Shown piece after piece: positions 1-9,328 of a DNA stretch of 40,266 bases. The stretch is taken from contig VGPT01000010.1 in the NCBI GenBank assembly GCA_016882485.1, forward strand, positions 1-40,266, given 5' to 3'. Source of the stretch: Cyanobacteria bacterium M_surface_10_m1_298. Lineage in GTDB: Bacteria > Cyanobacteriota > Cyanobacteriia > PCC-6307 > Cyanobiaceae. Numbering within the stretch: the stretch's first letter is position 1; every line of letters begins with the position of its first letter. Below the pieces are notes generated by a model. That model had not been told where the DNA came from. It saw only the letters and a program-made list of their open reading frames with translations, and did not search any database. The position numbers and the translations under genes were made by a program.

Positions 1-157
1 AGTCGGGATAGCCGGAGAAGGGACACTTGCAGGTGAATTCCGGAAGCGTGATCGACACCTCATAGGCCCGGCCGGGGCGGGGATTGTCGAAACAGATCAG
101 CTCCGCCTCCGCAATGGCCCGCTCTCCATACAGGGGGGTCTGGGTTGCCTGGGTCAT
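1..157 (-). CDS. queF: NADPH-dependent 7-cyano-7-deazaguanine reductase QueF (5' part only)
   Basis: QueF reduces preQ0 to preQ1 in the cytoplasm, a step of queuosine synthesis for tRNA. Only the first 52 codons are present; the gene runs off the left edge of the window. The visible protein ends in [10 protein letters not shown], which contains the conserved CPxxGxPD-type block. Cys45 is the expected nucleophile that forms the thioimide with preQ0; Cys43 is an extra cysteine next to it. The ATG at 155-157 starts a short leader ([19 protein letters not shown]) of the usual kind. The gene diverges from glnB, and the two start codons are 163 bp apart. The family call rests on this N-terminal part only, but the motif is distinctive. 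Confidence 0.85.
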   Translation of the reverse strand, partial: MTQATQTPLYGERAIAEAELICFDNPRPGRAYEVSITLPEFTCKCPFSGYPD

Positions 158-201
158 CCAACGGGGACGGATCGACTTCGGATACTACGCATCACGGCAG
201 C

Positions 202-659
<458 letters not shown>

Positions 660-661
660 TC

Positions 662-688
662 AGCACCTCCTCAACCCGCGAGGGTGCT
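662..688. terminator. Stem-loop between convergent glnB and tlyA
   Basis: AGCACC at 662-667 pairs with GGTGCT at 683-688, and TC/GA extends the stem past a one-base bulge. The loop is about 10 nt. It sits exactly where glnB (stop 659) and tlyA (stop 671) converge, and it overlaps the last codons of tlyA. No T-run follows on either strand, so intrinsic termination is uncertain. Confidence 0.3.
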
Positions 689-1504
689 CTCCACCAGCCG
701 TCGAATCGATGCTTCATCGGGCATCTGTTCGGCGGTTTTTTCATGCTCGCTCCAGTCGCCGGAGCGCAACCAGAGCAGATATTCGTGGTTGCCCGCCGGA
801 CCGGTGATTGGTGAAGCCACCACGCCGCAGCTGCGCCAGCCTTCGCTCAGGGCGGCGGCGATCACCCCCTCAATCGCATCGGCATGGGCCAGGGGATCAC
901 GCACCACGCCCCCCTTCCCCACGCGCTCCTTGCCCACCTCAAACTGCGGCTTCACCAGCAGCACCGCTTCACGGCGCTCCGGGCGCAGCAAACGCCCCAA
1001 CGCCGGGAGCACCAGAGCCAGTCGGATGAAGGAGACATCCGCCACCGCCAAATCGGGCCAGGGGTCATCAGCCCCGTAGAGATCCTCCGGTTGGAGATGG
1101 CGCAGATTGGTGCGCTCCTTCAGCACCAAACGCGCATCGGTACGCAGGCTCCAGGCGGTTTGTCCGTAGCCCACATCCACCCCATACACGCGGGAGGCGC
1201 CGTGCTGCAGCAGGCAATCGCTGAAGCCCCCGGTGGAAATGCCTCCATCGAGGCAGATGCGCTGCTCGAGGGCGAGGGGGAAGGCCTCCACCGCCGCCAG
1301 CAGCTTCTCTCCACCACGGGAGACAAACCGCTGCGGCTGCTCCACCTGCAGCTCCAGCTCCGGCAGCACCTCCAAACCGGGCTTATCGAGGATCCGATCA
1401 CCACTGCGCACCTTGCCCGCACGAATCAGCTGCTGGGCCTGCTGGCGCGAGGTCACCAGGCCCAGCTCCACCAGATGCAGATCCAACCGTCGCTTTCGGC
1501 CCAT
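671..1504 (-). CDS. tlyA: TlyA-family rRNA 2'-O-methyltransferase
   Basis: This 277-aa protein has the TlyA layout: an N-terminal S4 RNA-binding domain (residues about 5-64) and an FtsJ-like SAM methyltransferase domain. TlyA enzymes methylate the 2'-OH of cytidines in 16S and sometimes 23S rRNA; some were first described as haemolysins. The SAM loop DGGISTGGF is clear. The expected catalytic set is visible as Lys67 (SRGGEK), the Asp of ADVSF, the Lys of VKPQFEVGK and the Glu of GNHEYL. The length is typical and the ATG at 1504 precedes the S4 domain directly. It converges on glnB. The exact target nucleotide cannot be told from sequence. Confidence 0.93.
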   Translation of the reverse strand: MGRKRRLDLHLVELGLVTSRQQAQQLIRAGKVRSGDRILDKPGLEVLPELELQVEQPQRFVSRGGEKLLAAVEAFPLALEQRICLDGGISTGGFSDCLLQHGASRVYGVDVGYGQTAWSLRTDARLVLKERTNLRHLQPEDLYGADDPWPDLAVADVSFIRLALVLPALGRLLRPERREAVLLVKPQFEVGKERVGKGGVVRDPLAHADAIEGVIAAALSEGWRSCGVVASPITGPAGNHEYLLWLRSGDWSEHEKTAEQMPDEASIRRLVESTLAG

Positions 1505-1679
1505 CGCCTTTCAGTCTGAGCGGATCCTCTGCTCAGCACCTCTGCATCGTGCCGCAGCAGCTCACAGGCACCCGGGGTTCAGAAGATCACAAAACCACAC
1601 GGGAAACGAAATAAAAACAGGCGCTGTGGCTGTTTGTAGGGGAACACTCCAGAGGATGACCCCAGCCGAGGGGACCGTG

Positions 1680-1886
1680 ATGGCCCGCACCCCAGGAGCC
1701 CACGCCAACAACGTGGTCGAACTGCTCCAACCCGGCAGCTTCGTGAAGCTGCGCAACCAACCCGACGACCTCCCCCCCTTCCAGCTGCTGCACTGCCGCG
1801 GAGGCCGCTGCTGGGTCAAGCAACAGGCCTGGGGGCCTCTGGTGCAATGGGAGGTGGACCATCACAAGCTCACGGGAGTGGCTTAG
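1680..1886 (+). CDS. Small conserved-looking protein, 68 aa, unknown function
   Basis: This ORF encodes a 68-residue soluble protein with no membrane segment or signal. I do not recognise a family. The reading frame uses almost only G/C in the third codon position, like the neighbouring core genes, which supports coding. It begins MARTPGAHANNVVELLQPG and has a middle with two cysteines (C-R-G-G-R-C-W). The start at 1680 is chosen because GAGGGG at 1669-1674 gives a ribosome-binding site at good spacing; an in-frame ATG at 1656 has purine bases only directly next to it. It lies 44 bp before purB on the same strand and may be co-transcribed with it. Confidence 0.6.
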   Translation: MARTPGAHANNVVELLQPGSFVKLRNQPDDLPPFQLLHCRGGRCWVKQQAWGPLVQWEVDHHKLTGVA

Positions 1887-1930
1887 AAGGCCATTCCATA
1901 CATTGGTCTGGATGTGAGCCAGGCGCGGCC

Positions 1931-3226
1931 TTGATCGAGCGTTACACCTTGCCCGAGATGGGCGCCATCTGGAGCGAGCAGGCGAAATTCCAGAGCTGGC
2001 TCGACGTGGAAATTGCCGCCACCGAGGCGAACTGCGAGCTGGGCCGCGTACCCGCCGAGGCCGTCGCGACCATCAAGGAGAAAGCCAGCTTCAGCGTGGA
2101 TCGCATCCTCGAGATTGAAGCTGAGGTGCGTCACGACGTGATCGCCTTCCTCACCAACGTGAACGAACACGTGGGTGATGCGGGCCGCTACATCCATGTG
2201 GGCATGACCAGCTCCGATGTGCTCGACACCGGGGTGGCCCTCCAGATGAAGGCCTCAGTGCAGCTGCTGCGCACCGAGCTCGACAAGCTGGCCGAGGCCC
2301 TGCGGGAGCTGGCCCGGGCCCACAAGGGCACCGTGATGATCGGCCGCTCCCACGCCATCCACGGTGAACCGATCACCTTCGGCTTCAAGGTGGCCGGCTG
2401 GCTGGCGGAGGTGGTGCGTAACCAGGAGCGTCTGGCGCGCCTCGAAACCGCGGTGAGTGTGGGCCAGATCTCGGGCGCCATGGGCACTTACGCCAACACC
2501 GATCCCCGCGTCGAGGAATTTGCCTGCGCCAAGCTCGGCCTGGTGCCCGACACCGCCAGCACCCAGGTGATCTCCCGCGATCGCCACGCCGAATACATCC
2601 AAACGCTTGCCCTTGTGGGCGCTGCCCTGGAGCGCTTCTCCACCGAGATCCGCAACATGCAGCGCACCGATGTGCTGGAAGTGGAGGAGAACTTCGCCAA
2701 GGGGCAGAAGGGCAGCTCAGCCATGCCCCACAAGCGCAATCCGATCCGCAGCGAGCGCATCAGCGGTCTGGCCCGGGTGCTGCGCAGCTATGTGGTGGCA
2801 GCCCTGGAGAACTGTGCCCTCTGGCACGAGCGCGACATCAGCCACAGCTCCGTGGAGCGGATGATGCTGCCCGACTGCTCGGTGACCCTCCACTTCATGC
2901 TGCGGGAGATGACCTCGGTGGTGCAGGGCCTGGGCGTGTACCCGGAGAACATGGCCCGCAACATGAATGTCTACGGCGGTGTGGTGTTCAGCCAGCGGGT
3001 GCTGCTGGCCCTGGTGGAGAGCGGCATCAACCGGGAAGACGCCTACCGGATCGTGCAGCGCAACGCCCACACGGCCTGGAACACCGCTGGCGGCGACTTC
3101 CGCGCCAACCTCGAAGCCGATGCCGAGGTGACCTCGCGACTGAGCGCAGAGCAACTGGCTGACTGCTTCTCCACCGATCTGCACCAGGCCAACCTGGGCG
3201 TGATCTGGAATCGCCTGGGCATCTGA
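1931..3226 (+). CDS. purB: Adenylosuccinate lyase
   Basis: PurB catalyses two steps of purine synthesis: SAICAR to AICAR plus fumarate, and adenylosuccinate to AMP plus fumarate. The fumarase/aspartase-superfamily signature GSSAMPHKRNP is present, together with MTSSDVLDTG and the GRSHAIHGEP block carrying a catalytic His. The length from the chosen start is 431 aa, as in other cyanobacteria. The start is taken as TTG at 1931 because it gives (M)IERYTLPEMGAIW, the usual N-terminus. The open frame extends upstream to 1847, but that part has no family resemblance and overlaps the 68-aa gene. It converges on rlmH with a 9-bp gap. Confidence 0.96.
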   Translation: MIERYTLPEMGAIWSEQAKFQSWLDVEIAATEANCELGRVPAEAVATIKEKASFSVDRILEIEAEVRHDVIAFLTNVNEHVGDAGRYIHVGMTSSDVLDTGVALQMKASVQLLRTELDKLAEALRELARAHKGTVMIGRSHAIHGEPITFGFKVAGWLAEVVRNQERLARLETAVSVGQISGAMGTYANTDPRVEEFACAKLGLVPDTASTQVISRDRHAEYIQTLALVGAALERFSTEIRNMQRTDVLEVEENFAKGQKGSSAMPHKRNPIRSERISGLARVLRSYVVAALENCALWHERDISHSSVERMMLPDCSVTLHFMLREMTSVVQGLGVYPENMARNMNVYGGVVFSQRVLLALVESGINREDAYRIVQRNAHTAWNTAGGDFRANLEADAEVTSRLSAEQLADCFSTDLHQANLGVIWNRLGI

Positions 3227-3235
3227 GCCCCGCGC

Positions 3236-3670
3236 TCACTTGTGATACGGACCGCCCTGCTGAATCGTGACGGCGCGGTAGAGCTGCTCCAGCAGCAACA
3301 GGCGGGCCAGCTCGTGGGGGAAGGTCATCGGCGAAAGGCTCAGGCGCCAACTGGCCCTGGCCTTCAGGGCTGGAGCGATGCCTTCAGCGCCGCCGATCAC
3401 CAACGCCAAACGCTCCGAACCGGAACCCTCCAGATGCTTCGCGAAGGCTGGTGAATCAAAGGTCTGTCCCTCCTCGGCCAGCACCACCAGTTGTTCATCC
3501 GGGCGCAGGGCCGCCAGGATCGCTTCGGCTTCCCGCTCTTTGCCGGCATCGCGCAGTTCCACCATCTGCAAGCCCGGTAAGCGCTTGAGGTAGGTGGCGA
3601 TGCCCTCGAGCACCCAACCCTTGCGCACCTTGCCCACCGCCAGGATGCGAATGCGGGAGGGGTTAATCAC
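3236..3670 (-). CDS. rlmH: 23S rRNA pseudouridine-1915 N3-methyltransferase RlmH
   Basis: RlmH is a small SPOUT-class (knotted) methyltransferase that modifies pseudouridine 1915 in helix 69 of 23S rRNA, acting on assembled 70S ribosomes. The protein has the typical SAM-site block LVIGGAEGI and the C-terminal [12 protein letters not shown]...GGPYHK, ending in the conserved YHK. A GTG at 3668-3670 gives 144 aa beginning (M)[17 protein letters not shown], which matches the normal family start; a further GTG at 3692-3694 would add eight residues. The gene converges on purB. Downstream of its start, on the other strand, lies a 37-codon membrane ORF. Confidence 0.95.
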   Translation of the reverse strand: MINPSRIRILAVGKVRKGWVLEGIATYLKRLPGLQMVELRDAGKEREAEAILAALRPDEQLVVLAEEGQTFDSPAFAKHLEGSGSERLALVIGGAEGIAPALKARASWRLSLSPMTFPHELARLLLLEQLYRAVTIQQGGPYHK

Positions 3671-3719
3671 AAGCGCGCACTGGCCTGCTGGCACGCTACC
3701 GGCAGCAGCGAATCAGCCG

Positions 3720-3833
3720 ATGCCTCCAGTTCCAGCCCTGTTCTGGACCCCCTATGCCGACTGGATCTACACGGTGGGGAGCACCCTGGGCCTGTTGCTG
3801 ATCGTCTGGCTGGTGATCAGGCCGCGGGAGTGA
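3720..3833 (+). CDS. Tiny single-pass membrane protein, 37 aa, unknown
   Basis: An ATG at 3720 opens a 37-residue frame starting MPPVPALFWTPYADW, followed by one strongly hydrophobic helix (residues about 17-33) and the basic end IRPRE. It resembles the size and layout of cyanobacterial small photosynthetic or NDH subunits, but I do not recognise it as any named one. About four in five third codon positions are G or C, which argues that it is translated. It lies divergent from rlmH and its last 17 bp overlap the 3' end of the helicase gene on the other strand. No good ribosome-binding site is seen. An ORF this short could still be chance. Confidence 0.4.
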   Translation: MPPVPALFWTPYADWIYTVGSTLGLLLIVWLVIRPRE

Positions 3834-6627
3834 CGGCGGCACCCTCAGCGGCCCCGCGGGCCGTGGCGGGGTTGTCGGCATCGGAGCCCCCTGCGATCAG
3901 ATCCACCGGTTCGCGCACTGGGAAGCGGTTGATCGCCTTGAGGGCCGTACGGGCATTGGTGCGCAGCTGGTCACTGATGGCCTCGCAGTAGGGGATCTGG
4001 GCCAAGAGATCCACCGTGCGGCGCATGATCCGCACTACATCCCCCTCATCCAACGAGGTGTTGGCAATCAGATCGTTCCAGCTCACTCCCTTGGCCCAGG
4101 CATGCACCAGGCCCATCAGTTCCCCTTCAAACCAAACAGGCATCACCACCTTGGCCTGCTCCTGTTGGCGCTGGAGCTCCCGGCGGATGCCGCGCAGATC
4201 ATGCATCGCCTCATCGGCTGCCGGCGGCGGTGGGTAACCGCTCCAGAGATCGGGGCGATTGACCTCAGTGGAGATCGCCTCCAAGACCGCTGCCAGATCA
4301 GCGGGATCCAGCTCATCAAGATGCCCGCTCATCAGGGCCAGACCTAGCCACAACTCGTTGTCGCCGCGCAGGGCGGCCACGGTGCGTCCCACTTCACTGG
4401 GCTCAAGGCCGTCCTCTCCTTCGAGGCAGCCAAAGAAGCGCAGGATCTCGATCAGGGCGAGGAAGGTTTCCCAGTGACGATTCGCCCGGAAGTGGAGGAT
4501 GCGCTGCCGCTCCTCGATCTCCTCCTCCAGCTCCTCGATGCGGAACCGCTGCTTGCGCAGCTTCTTGCGATCACCGGCGCCATGGGCGGGGTGAAGCTCG
4601 AGGGCCAATTCCAGCTCCCGCACCAGGTGGGCTTGGGCTTGCACCTCTCCCGCCAGGTCGTATTGGGGGGTGGTCATGTCGTGGCGTCTGGCCATATGAC
4701 CCACTGCCAAGGCCAGACCACCGCTGGCTTGATCGCCATGGCGCAGCTCGCCGGAGCGATGCAGCGCCGGAGCCTCCACATCCTTGACCTGCAGGCAGCT
4801 CAGCTCCGCATGCAGGCTCACCACGGCGCTGCAGGGCACCAGCACCCAGACGTTCTCATCGGTGAGGCAGCACAGCAGGGGGAACTGTCCCGATCCCTGC
4901 TGTTTCTCGACGATCACCGCCGGGGTCACCCGGCCCCGCAGCAGAGGAGCCTTCAGGCTCACCAGGGTGCCTTCACTGGCGAAGCGCAGCGCCAAGGTCA
5001 GCTCATGGGCGAGGGTCTCCTCGGCCTGTTGCTGCAGGATCCGCAGCAGGCGTCTCTCCTCCCGTAGGCGACCACGCTGCTTCTCGTAATCCTCAAAGTC
5101 TTCCCAGTCCACATCCTGAACACCGCTGCTGAGCTGCCCCAACTGCTCCCTGAGTTCAGCGATACGGCACTCGTCTTCGGCGAGATCGAGGGTGGCCAGA
5201 TAGCGCCCGAAGCTGCGCTCCACCAACTCCTGGGCCTTGGAGAGCTCGTAGCGCTGCAGCAGGTTCAGCACCATGCCGTAGCTGGGGGTGAATTGGCTCA
5301 CCAGAGGATCCGCCGGGCTGGTGGCCAACTGCCCGGCTTCACGCACACCCTCAAAGCGGCTCTGCACGGTGACGACGTAGCCCTGGGAATCGAGCCCGCG
5401 CCGCCCGGCCCGGCCCGCCATCTGCAGAAACTCACTGCCCATCAGGGGGCGATGCCCTCGCTCCGTGCGCTTGGAGAGGGCGGAGATCACCGTGCTCCGC
5501 GCCGGCATGTTGATGCCCGCCGCCAGGGTTTCGGTGGCGAAGACCACCTTCACCAACCCCTGCTGGAACAACTCCTCAATCAGCTCCTTCCAGGCCGGTA
5601 ACACCCCGGCATGGTGTGCAGCGATGCCCCGCAGCAGGGCATCGTCATGGCCCCCATCCCGCACGGCTTCGGGGGTGGCCGCCACGAAAGCTTCCAGCCG
5701 GGCACGAATGCGGGCCTGCTCCTGGGGATTGACCATGCAGACCTTGCCCAGATCGCGGACAGCCTTGTCGCAGCCGCGGCGGCTGAAGATGAAATAGATG
5801 GCGGGGAGCATGTCCCTTTCTTCCATCTGCGCCACCACAAACCCCAGAGGCGGGGCCTCAGGCTGTGGGGGCTTCGGGGTTTTGGGGCCCCGCCGGTTGC
5901 GCCCCTTGGGGGCACGCCAGACCTTGCAGTTGGGGTGCAGCCCGGTGCCTTCCTCGTTGAGCAGGGGGTGCAATCCCTTGGCACTGCAGAAACTGAACTG
6001 CAGCGGCACTGGCCGGAAATCGCTCATCACCAAACGGGTTGGCCCATGCACCCGCTCGATCCAATCGGTGAGCTGCCCCGCGTTCGCCACCGTGGCCGAC
6101 AGGGCCACCAGCTGCACCACCGGGGGACAGTGAATGATCGACTCCTCCCAGACGGTGCCGCGCTGGGAGTCGTTCATGTAGTGGCACTCATCGAGCACCA
6201 CCGCCTCCACATCGGCCAGGGGGTCATCCCCCTGATCCGCTTCCGCGTAGAGCATGTTGCGGAAGATCTCCGTGGTCATCACCACGATGGAGGCCTCCCG
6301 GTTCACGGTGAGGTCACCGGTCATCAGACCGACGCGATCGGCTCCGAACTGCTCGCGGAAGTCCCTCAGCTTCTGGTTGGAGAGCGCCTTAAGAGGGGTC
6401 GTATAAAAAACTTTCTGGCCGTGGGCCAAGGCCCGGTGAATCGCGTATTCCCCCACCAGGGTTTTGCCGGAGCCAGTGGGGGCGCTCACCACCACCGAAT
6501 GGCCCTGATTCAGGGCATCGATGGCCTCGAGCTGAAAGTCATCGAGGCTGAAGGGGAACAGCTGCTCCAGGGGCGGCACGAGGGCTGCGTCTTCGGGGGC
6601 GCCGGAGACCTGGGAGCTACTGGGCAT
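3817..6627 (-). CDS. Ski2/Mtr4-like DExH-box RNA helicase
   Basis: This 936-aa protein is a superfamily 2 RNA helicase of the Ski2/Mtr4 type common in cyanobacteria and plastids. Visible motifs are Walker A APTGSGKT (residues about 50-57), DECH (VVLDECHYM), motif III SAT (ALSATV), HHAGVLP, and motif VI QMAGRAGRRG. The last part, from about residue 740, has the DSHCT-type helical C-terminal domain with LVHAWAKGVSWNDL and a closing RTVDLLAQIP region. It probably unwinds structured RNA during rRNA processing or decay; the substrate is not known from sequence. The ATG at 6627 gives an acidic leader ahead of FPFSLDDFQLEAI. The gene diverges from bioF with a 52-bp gap. Confidence 0.92.
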   Translation of the reverse strand: MPSSSQVSGAPEDAALVPPLEQLFPFSLDDFQLEAIDALNQGHSVVVSAPTGSGKTLVGEYAIHRALAHGQKVFYTTPLKALSNQKLRDFREQFGADRVGLMTGDLTVNREASIVVMTTEIFRNMLYAEADQGDDPLADVEAVVLDECHYMNDSQRGTVWEESIIHCPPVVQLVALSATVANAGQLTDWIERVHGPTRLVMSDFRPVPLQFSFCSAKGLHPLLNEEGTGLHPNCKVWRAPKGRNRRGPKTPKPPQPEAPPLGFVVAQMEERDMLPAIYFIFSRRGCDKAVRDLGKVCMVNPQEQARIRARLEAFVAATPEAVRDGGHDDALLRGIAAHHAGVLPAWKELIEELFQQGLVKVVFATETLAAGINMPARSTVISALSKRTERGHRPLMGSEFLQMAGRAGRRGLDSQGYVVTVQSRFEGVREAGQLATSPADPLVSQFTPSYGMVLNLLQRYELSKAQELVERSFGRYLATLDLAEDECRIAELREQLGQLSSGVQDVDWEDFEDYEKQRGRLREERRLLRILQQQAEETLAHELTLALRFASEGTLVSLKAPLLRGRVTPAVIVEKQQGSGQFPLLCCLTDENVWVLVPCSAVVSLHAELSCLQVKDVEAPALHRSGELRHGDQASGGLALAVGHMARRHDMTTPQYDLAGEVQAQAHLVRELELALELHPAHGAGDRKKLRKQRFRIEELEEEIEERQRILHFRANRHWETFLALIEILRFFGCLEGEDGLEPSEVGRTVAALRGDNELWLGLALMSGHLDELDPADLAAVLEAISTEVNRPDLWSGYPPPPAADEAMHDLRGIRRELQRQQEQAKVVMPVWFEGELMGLVHAWAKGVSWNDLIANTSLDEGDVVRIMRRTVDLLAQIPYCEAISDQLRTNARTALKAINRFPVREPVDLIAGGSDADNPATARGAAEGAAVTPAA

Positions 6628-6679
6628 CAGGAGATCCTATGGGCTCCAGACCAGCGGGCAAACTGAAGCGAATACTTGC

Positions 6680-7870
6680 GTGCAGCACGGGTTGGCGAGT
6701 CCGGGCCCAGGCGATCCCCTGGGGCCTCTAGCCGCGGAGCTGGAGGCCCTGCCCCCGGAACGACGGAGGCGGCTCCGGGCCCTGCAACCGCATGGCCCGG
6801 CCGGCCTGGCGCCCAGCCCAGAAGGGCGACCCCTACTGGATCTAGCCAGCAATGACTACCTAGGTCTGAGTCGTCATCCACGCCTTCAAGAGGCAGCACG
6901 TCAGAGCATCGCCTGCGACGGAGTCGGGGCCGGGGCCTCCCGGTTGGTGAGCGGGAGCCGCCCGATCCATCACGCGCTCGAGCAGGCCCTGGCCCAATGG
7001 CTGGGCCGTGAGCGGGTGTTGCTGTTCCCCAGCGGCTTTCAGGCCAATCTGGCGGCCGTTCAGGCCCTCGCCGATCGCCACAGCCTGGTGTTGGCAGATC
7101 GCCTGATCCACCACTCCCTGCTGGTGGGGGTGCAAGCCAGCGGAGCACGGTTGCGGCGCTTTCGTCATAACGATCTCTCCGACCTGGAGGCGAAGCTTCA
7201 GTACGCCCGAGCAGACGGCCAGGCCCAGCGGCGGGTGCTGGTGCTCAGCGAGAGCCTGTTCTCCATGGAAGGCACCTGCCCGGATGTTCCCAGGCTCGTT
7301 GCGCTCTGCCGGAAGCATGGGGCGGCCCTGCTGCTGGATGAAGCCCACGCCCTGGGCGTGCTGGGTTCCGGGGGGCGCGGCCTCGGCTACGGCGCAGGGG
7401 AGATTCAGCTGATCAGTGGCACCTTTGGCAAAGCCTTTGGCAGCGGCGGGGCCTTTCTCGCCTGTGATGCGCTGGTGGGCGACTGGCTTCTGCAGCATTC
7501 CGGCCCCTTCCGCTACACCACCGCCCTGGCGCCTCCGCTGGCGGCGGCGGCCCTGGCCGCCATGGAGTTGATTCAGCACAGCGAGAGCCAGCGGCAGAGG
7601 CTGCTGGAGCGGGCCGAGCGGTGGCGATCCGCGCTGGAGGCTGCCGGCTGGCCCCGGCCGGCTGGTTTCGGACCGGTTCTGCCCTTGCTTGTGGGAGATG
7701 ACCAACGCGCCTTGGATCTGCAACAGCAGCTGGAAGCGCAGGGCCTGCTGAGCGTGGCGATCCGTCCGCCGACGGTGCCCTCCGGCACGGCGCGGCTGCG
7801 ATTGGTGCTGCGCCAGGACTTGCCGGAAGGCAGTCTGGATCTACTGCTGCGTGCGCTGGGATCAGCATGA
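6680..7870 (+). CDS. bioF: 8-amino-7-oxononanoate synthase
   Basis: BioF is a PLP enzyme that condenses pimeloyl-ACP (or -CoA) with L-alanine to form KAPA, the first step of the biotin ring. The fold-type I aminotransferase features are clear: LDLASNDYLGLSRHP near residue 53, a DEAHALG block, and the PLP lysine at about position 251 in SGTFGKAFGSGG. The length of 396 aa is normal. The start codon is GTG at 6680; the first ~45 residues are rich in Pro and Gly and poorly conserved, so a slightly later start is possible. It is the first gene of a bioF-bioK-bioC-bioD operon and overlaps bioK by 4 nt. Confidence 0.94.
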   Translation: MQHGLASPGPGDPLGPLAAELEALPPERRRRLRALQPHGPAGLAPSPEGRPLLDLASNDYLGLSRHPRLQEAARQSIACDGVGAGASRLVSGSRPIHHALEQALAQWLGRERVLLFPSGFQANLAAVQALADRHSLVLADRLIHHSLLVGVQASGARLRRFRHNDLSDLEAKLQYARADGQAQRRVLVLSESLFSMEGTCPDVPRLVALCRKHGAALLLDEAHALGVLGSGGRGLGYGAGEIQLISGTFGKAFGSGGAFLACDALVGDWLLQHSGPFRYTTALAPPLAAAALAAMELIQHSESQRQRLLERAERWRSALEAAGWPRPAGFGPVLPLLVGDDQRALDLQQQLEAQGLLSVAIRPPTVPSGTARLRLVLRQDLPEGSLDLLLRALGSA

Positions 7871-8571
7871 ATCCCCACAGCTCCACCCACCTGATCGGCA
7901 TGCACGGCTGGGCCGGAGACCACCACAGCTGGCACCCCTGGGTGGAGCAGACCCAGCAGCGGGGTTGGAGCTTCAGCTGGGGTGAGCGGGGCTATGGAGC
8001 CTCCTCACCTCTGGATCCGCAATGGCCGAAGGCCAGCCATCGGCGGATCGTGATCGCCCATTCCCTCGGCCCCCATCTGATCCCAGCGGAGGTGTGGCGC
8101 ACGGCCACTGGCGCAGTGCTGCTCGCCAGCTTCAGCCGCTTCCTGCCCGAGGGCCGGGCGGGGCGCCCCCTGCAGGCGGCTGTGCGCTCGATGCGGCAAC
8201 GGCTGGAGGCTGGCGAGGTGAACGCGCTGCTCCACGACTTTCTGGCCCAGGCGGCCGCTCCGCAATCCACCGCCTTGCTGCCTGAAGGTCCTCTGGAGCA
8301 GGGGATCAGCGCCGAGGGCGTGCATCGCCTGCTCGACGACCTCACGCGGCTGGAGCGCACCGCTGGGCTGCCGGAAGGATTTCCCGCGGGGATTCCCGTG
8401 TTGCTGGTGGAGGCGGAGCAGGATCGGATCGTGGCGCCGGCCAGCCGGGAGCAGCTGCGCCAGGAGTTCCCCCAGGCCACGGTCTGGAGCCGCCCTGATC
8501 TCGGGCACTGTCTCTTGGATCCAAGCCTGCCCGCCGCGGTGTTGAGCTGGATCGCTGATGCCTGTGCTTAA
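7867..8571 (+). CDS. bioK: Pimeloyl-ACP methyl ester esterase, BioK type
   Basis: This 234-aa alpha/beta hydrolase sits between bioF and bioC, where the enzyme that removes the methyl group from pimeloyl-ACP methyl ester is expected. Synechococcus and Prochlorococcus are known to use BioK there instead of BioH. The likely triad is Ser66 (AHSLG in place of GxSxG), Asp186 (EAEQDR) and His214 (DLGHCL), with an oxyanion-side motif HGWAGD near residue 13. The ATG at 7867 overlaps the bioF stop by 4 nt, and the 3' end overlaps bioC by 14 nt, so translation is probably coupled. The name is inferred from position plus family; similarity alone would only say hydrolase. Confidence 0.82.
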   Translation: MNPHSSTHLIGMHGWAGDHHSWHPWVEQTQQRGWSFSWGERGYGASSPLDPQWPKASHRRIVIAHSLGPHLIPAEVWRTATGAVLLASFSRFLPEGRAGRPLQAAVRSMRQRLEAGEVNALLHDFLAQAAAPQSTALLPEGPLEQGISAEGVHRLLDDLTRLERTAGLPEGFPAGIPVLLVEAEQDRIVAPASREQLRQEFPQATVWSRPDLGHCLLDPSLPAAVLSWIADACA

Positions 8572-9328
8572 GCCACCGCCTCCGCCCTTCAGCGCCGCTG
8601 TGAACAGCTGCTTCAGCGGTGGCGCATCGGCCTACGACAGCAACGCTCGCCTCCAGAGCGCGATCGCCGCCCGTCTGGAGCGGCTCTGCATCAGCCAAGA
8701 GCTCAGGCTGCCGCGAGGTCCTCGGGCCGATCTCGGGGCAGGCAGCGGCCTGTTGAGCCGAGCCCTGGAACGGGGCCTTGGCGGCGAGGCTTTTCTGCGG
8801 GTCGACCAATGCGAGGCCCTGCTGCGCCAGGACACGCAGGTGCCGCAGCTGCAGTGGGATCTCAACGACGGCCTCCCCCCACAGCTGGAAGGGGCCGCCT
8901 GCCTGGCCTCGAGCTTTGCTCTGCAGTGGCTGGAGCATCCCCCGCTGCAACTGCAGCAGTGGTGCTCGAGCTTGCAGCAGGGCGGCTGGCTTCTGCTGGC
9001 CGTGCCCACCAGCGGCAGCTTTCCCCTCTGGAGTGAGGCCGCCAGCCATGCGGGCGTGCCCTGCACCGCCTTGGAGCTGCCCGATGCCGATCCACTGATC
9101 GACAGAGCCCAGCAGCAGTTGGAGATCCACTGTCTGCAGCGCCTGCGCTTCAGCCGGCCCAACCCCGGAGGGCTGGCCTTCCTGCAGCAGATCAAAACGC
9201 TTGGGGCGCAGGCCAGCCGGGGACCTCAACTCACAGCGGGGCAGTTGCGGCGTCTGCTGCGCTGCTGGCCAGGAACCGATCAGGCGATCCTGTGGAACGT
9301 GCTGGTTCTGATCGGACAGAAGCGATGA
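8558..9328 (+). CDS. bioC: Malonyl-ACP O-methyltransferase
   Basis: BioC methylates the free carboxyl of malonyl-ACP with SAM, disguising it so fatty acid synthase can elongate it to pimeloyl-ACP methyl ester. The 256-aa protein has the class I SAM motif ADLGAGSGLLS (residues about 56-66) and a post-I acidic residue in LRVDQ. The N-terminal FSGGASAYDSNARLQ matches the BioC pattern in which an AxxYD block precedes the SAM domain, and SFALQWLEHP follows the usual 'S.a.qW' block. It overlaps bioK by 14 nt and bioD by 4 nt. The ATG at 8558 is the only reasonable start. Biotin-cluster context makes the assignment firm. Confidence 0.92.
   Translation: MPVLKPPPPPFSAAVNSCFSGGASAYDSNARLQSAIAARLERLCISQELRLPRGPRADLGAGSGLLSRALERGLGGEAFLRVDQCEALLRQDTQVPQLQWDLNDGLPPQLEGAACLASSFALQWLEHPPLQLQQWCSSLQQGGWLLLAVPTSGSFPLWSEAASHAGVPCTALELPDADPLIDRAQQQLEIHCLQRLRFSRPNPGGLAFLQQIKTLGAQASRGPQLTAGQLRRLLRCWPGTDQAILWNVLVLIGQKR

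Noticed and set aside
1847-1930. Upstream extension of the purB frame
   Set aside because: The extra 28 residues resemble nothing and overlap the 68-aa gene; the TTG at 1931 gives the normal start.
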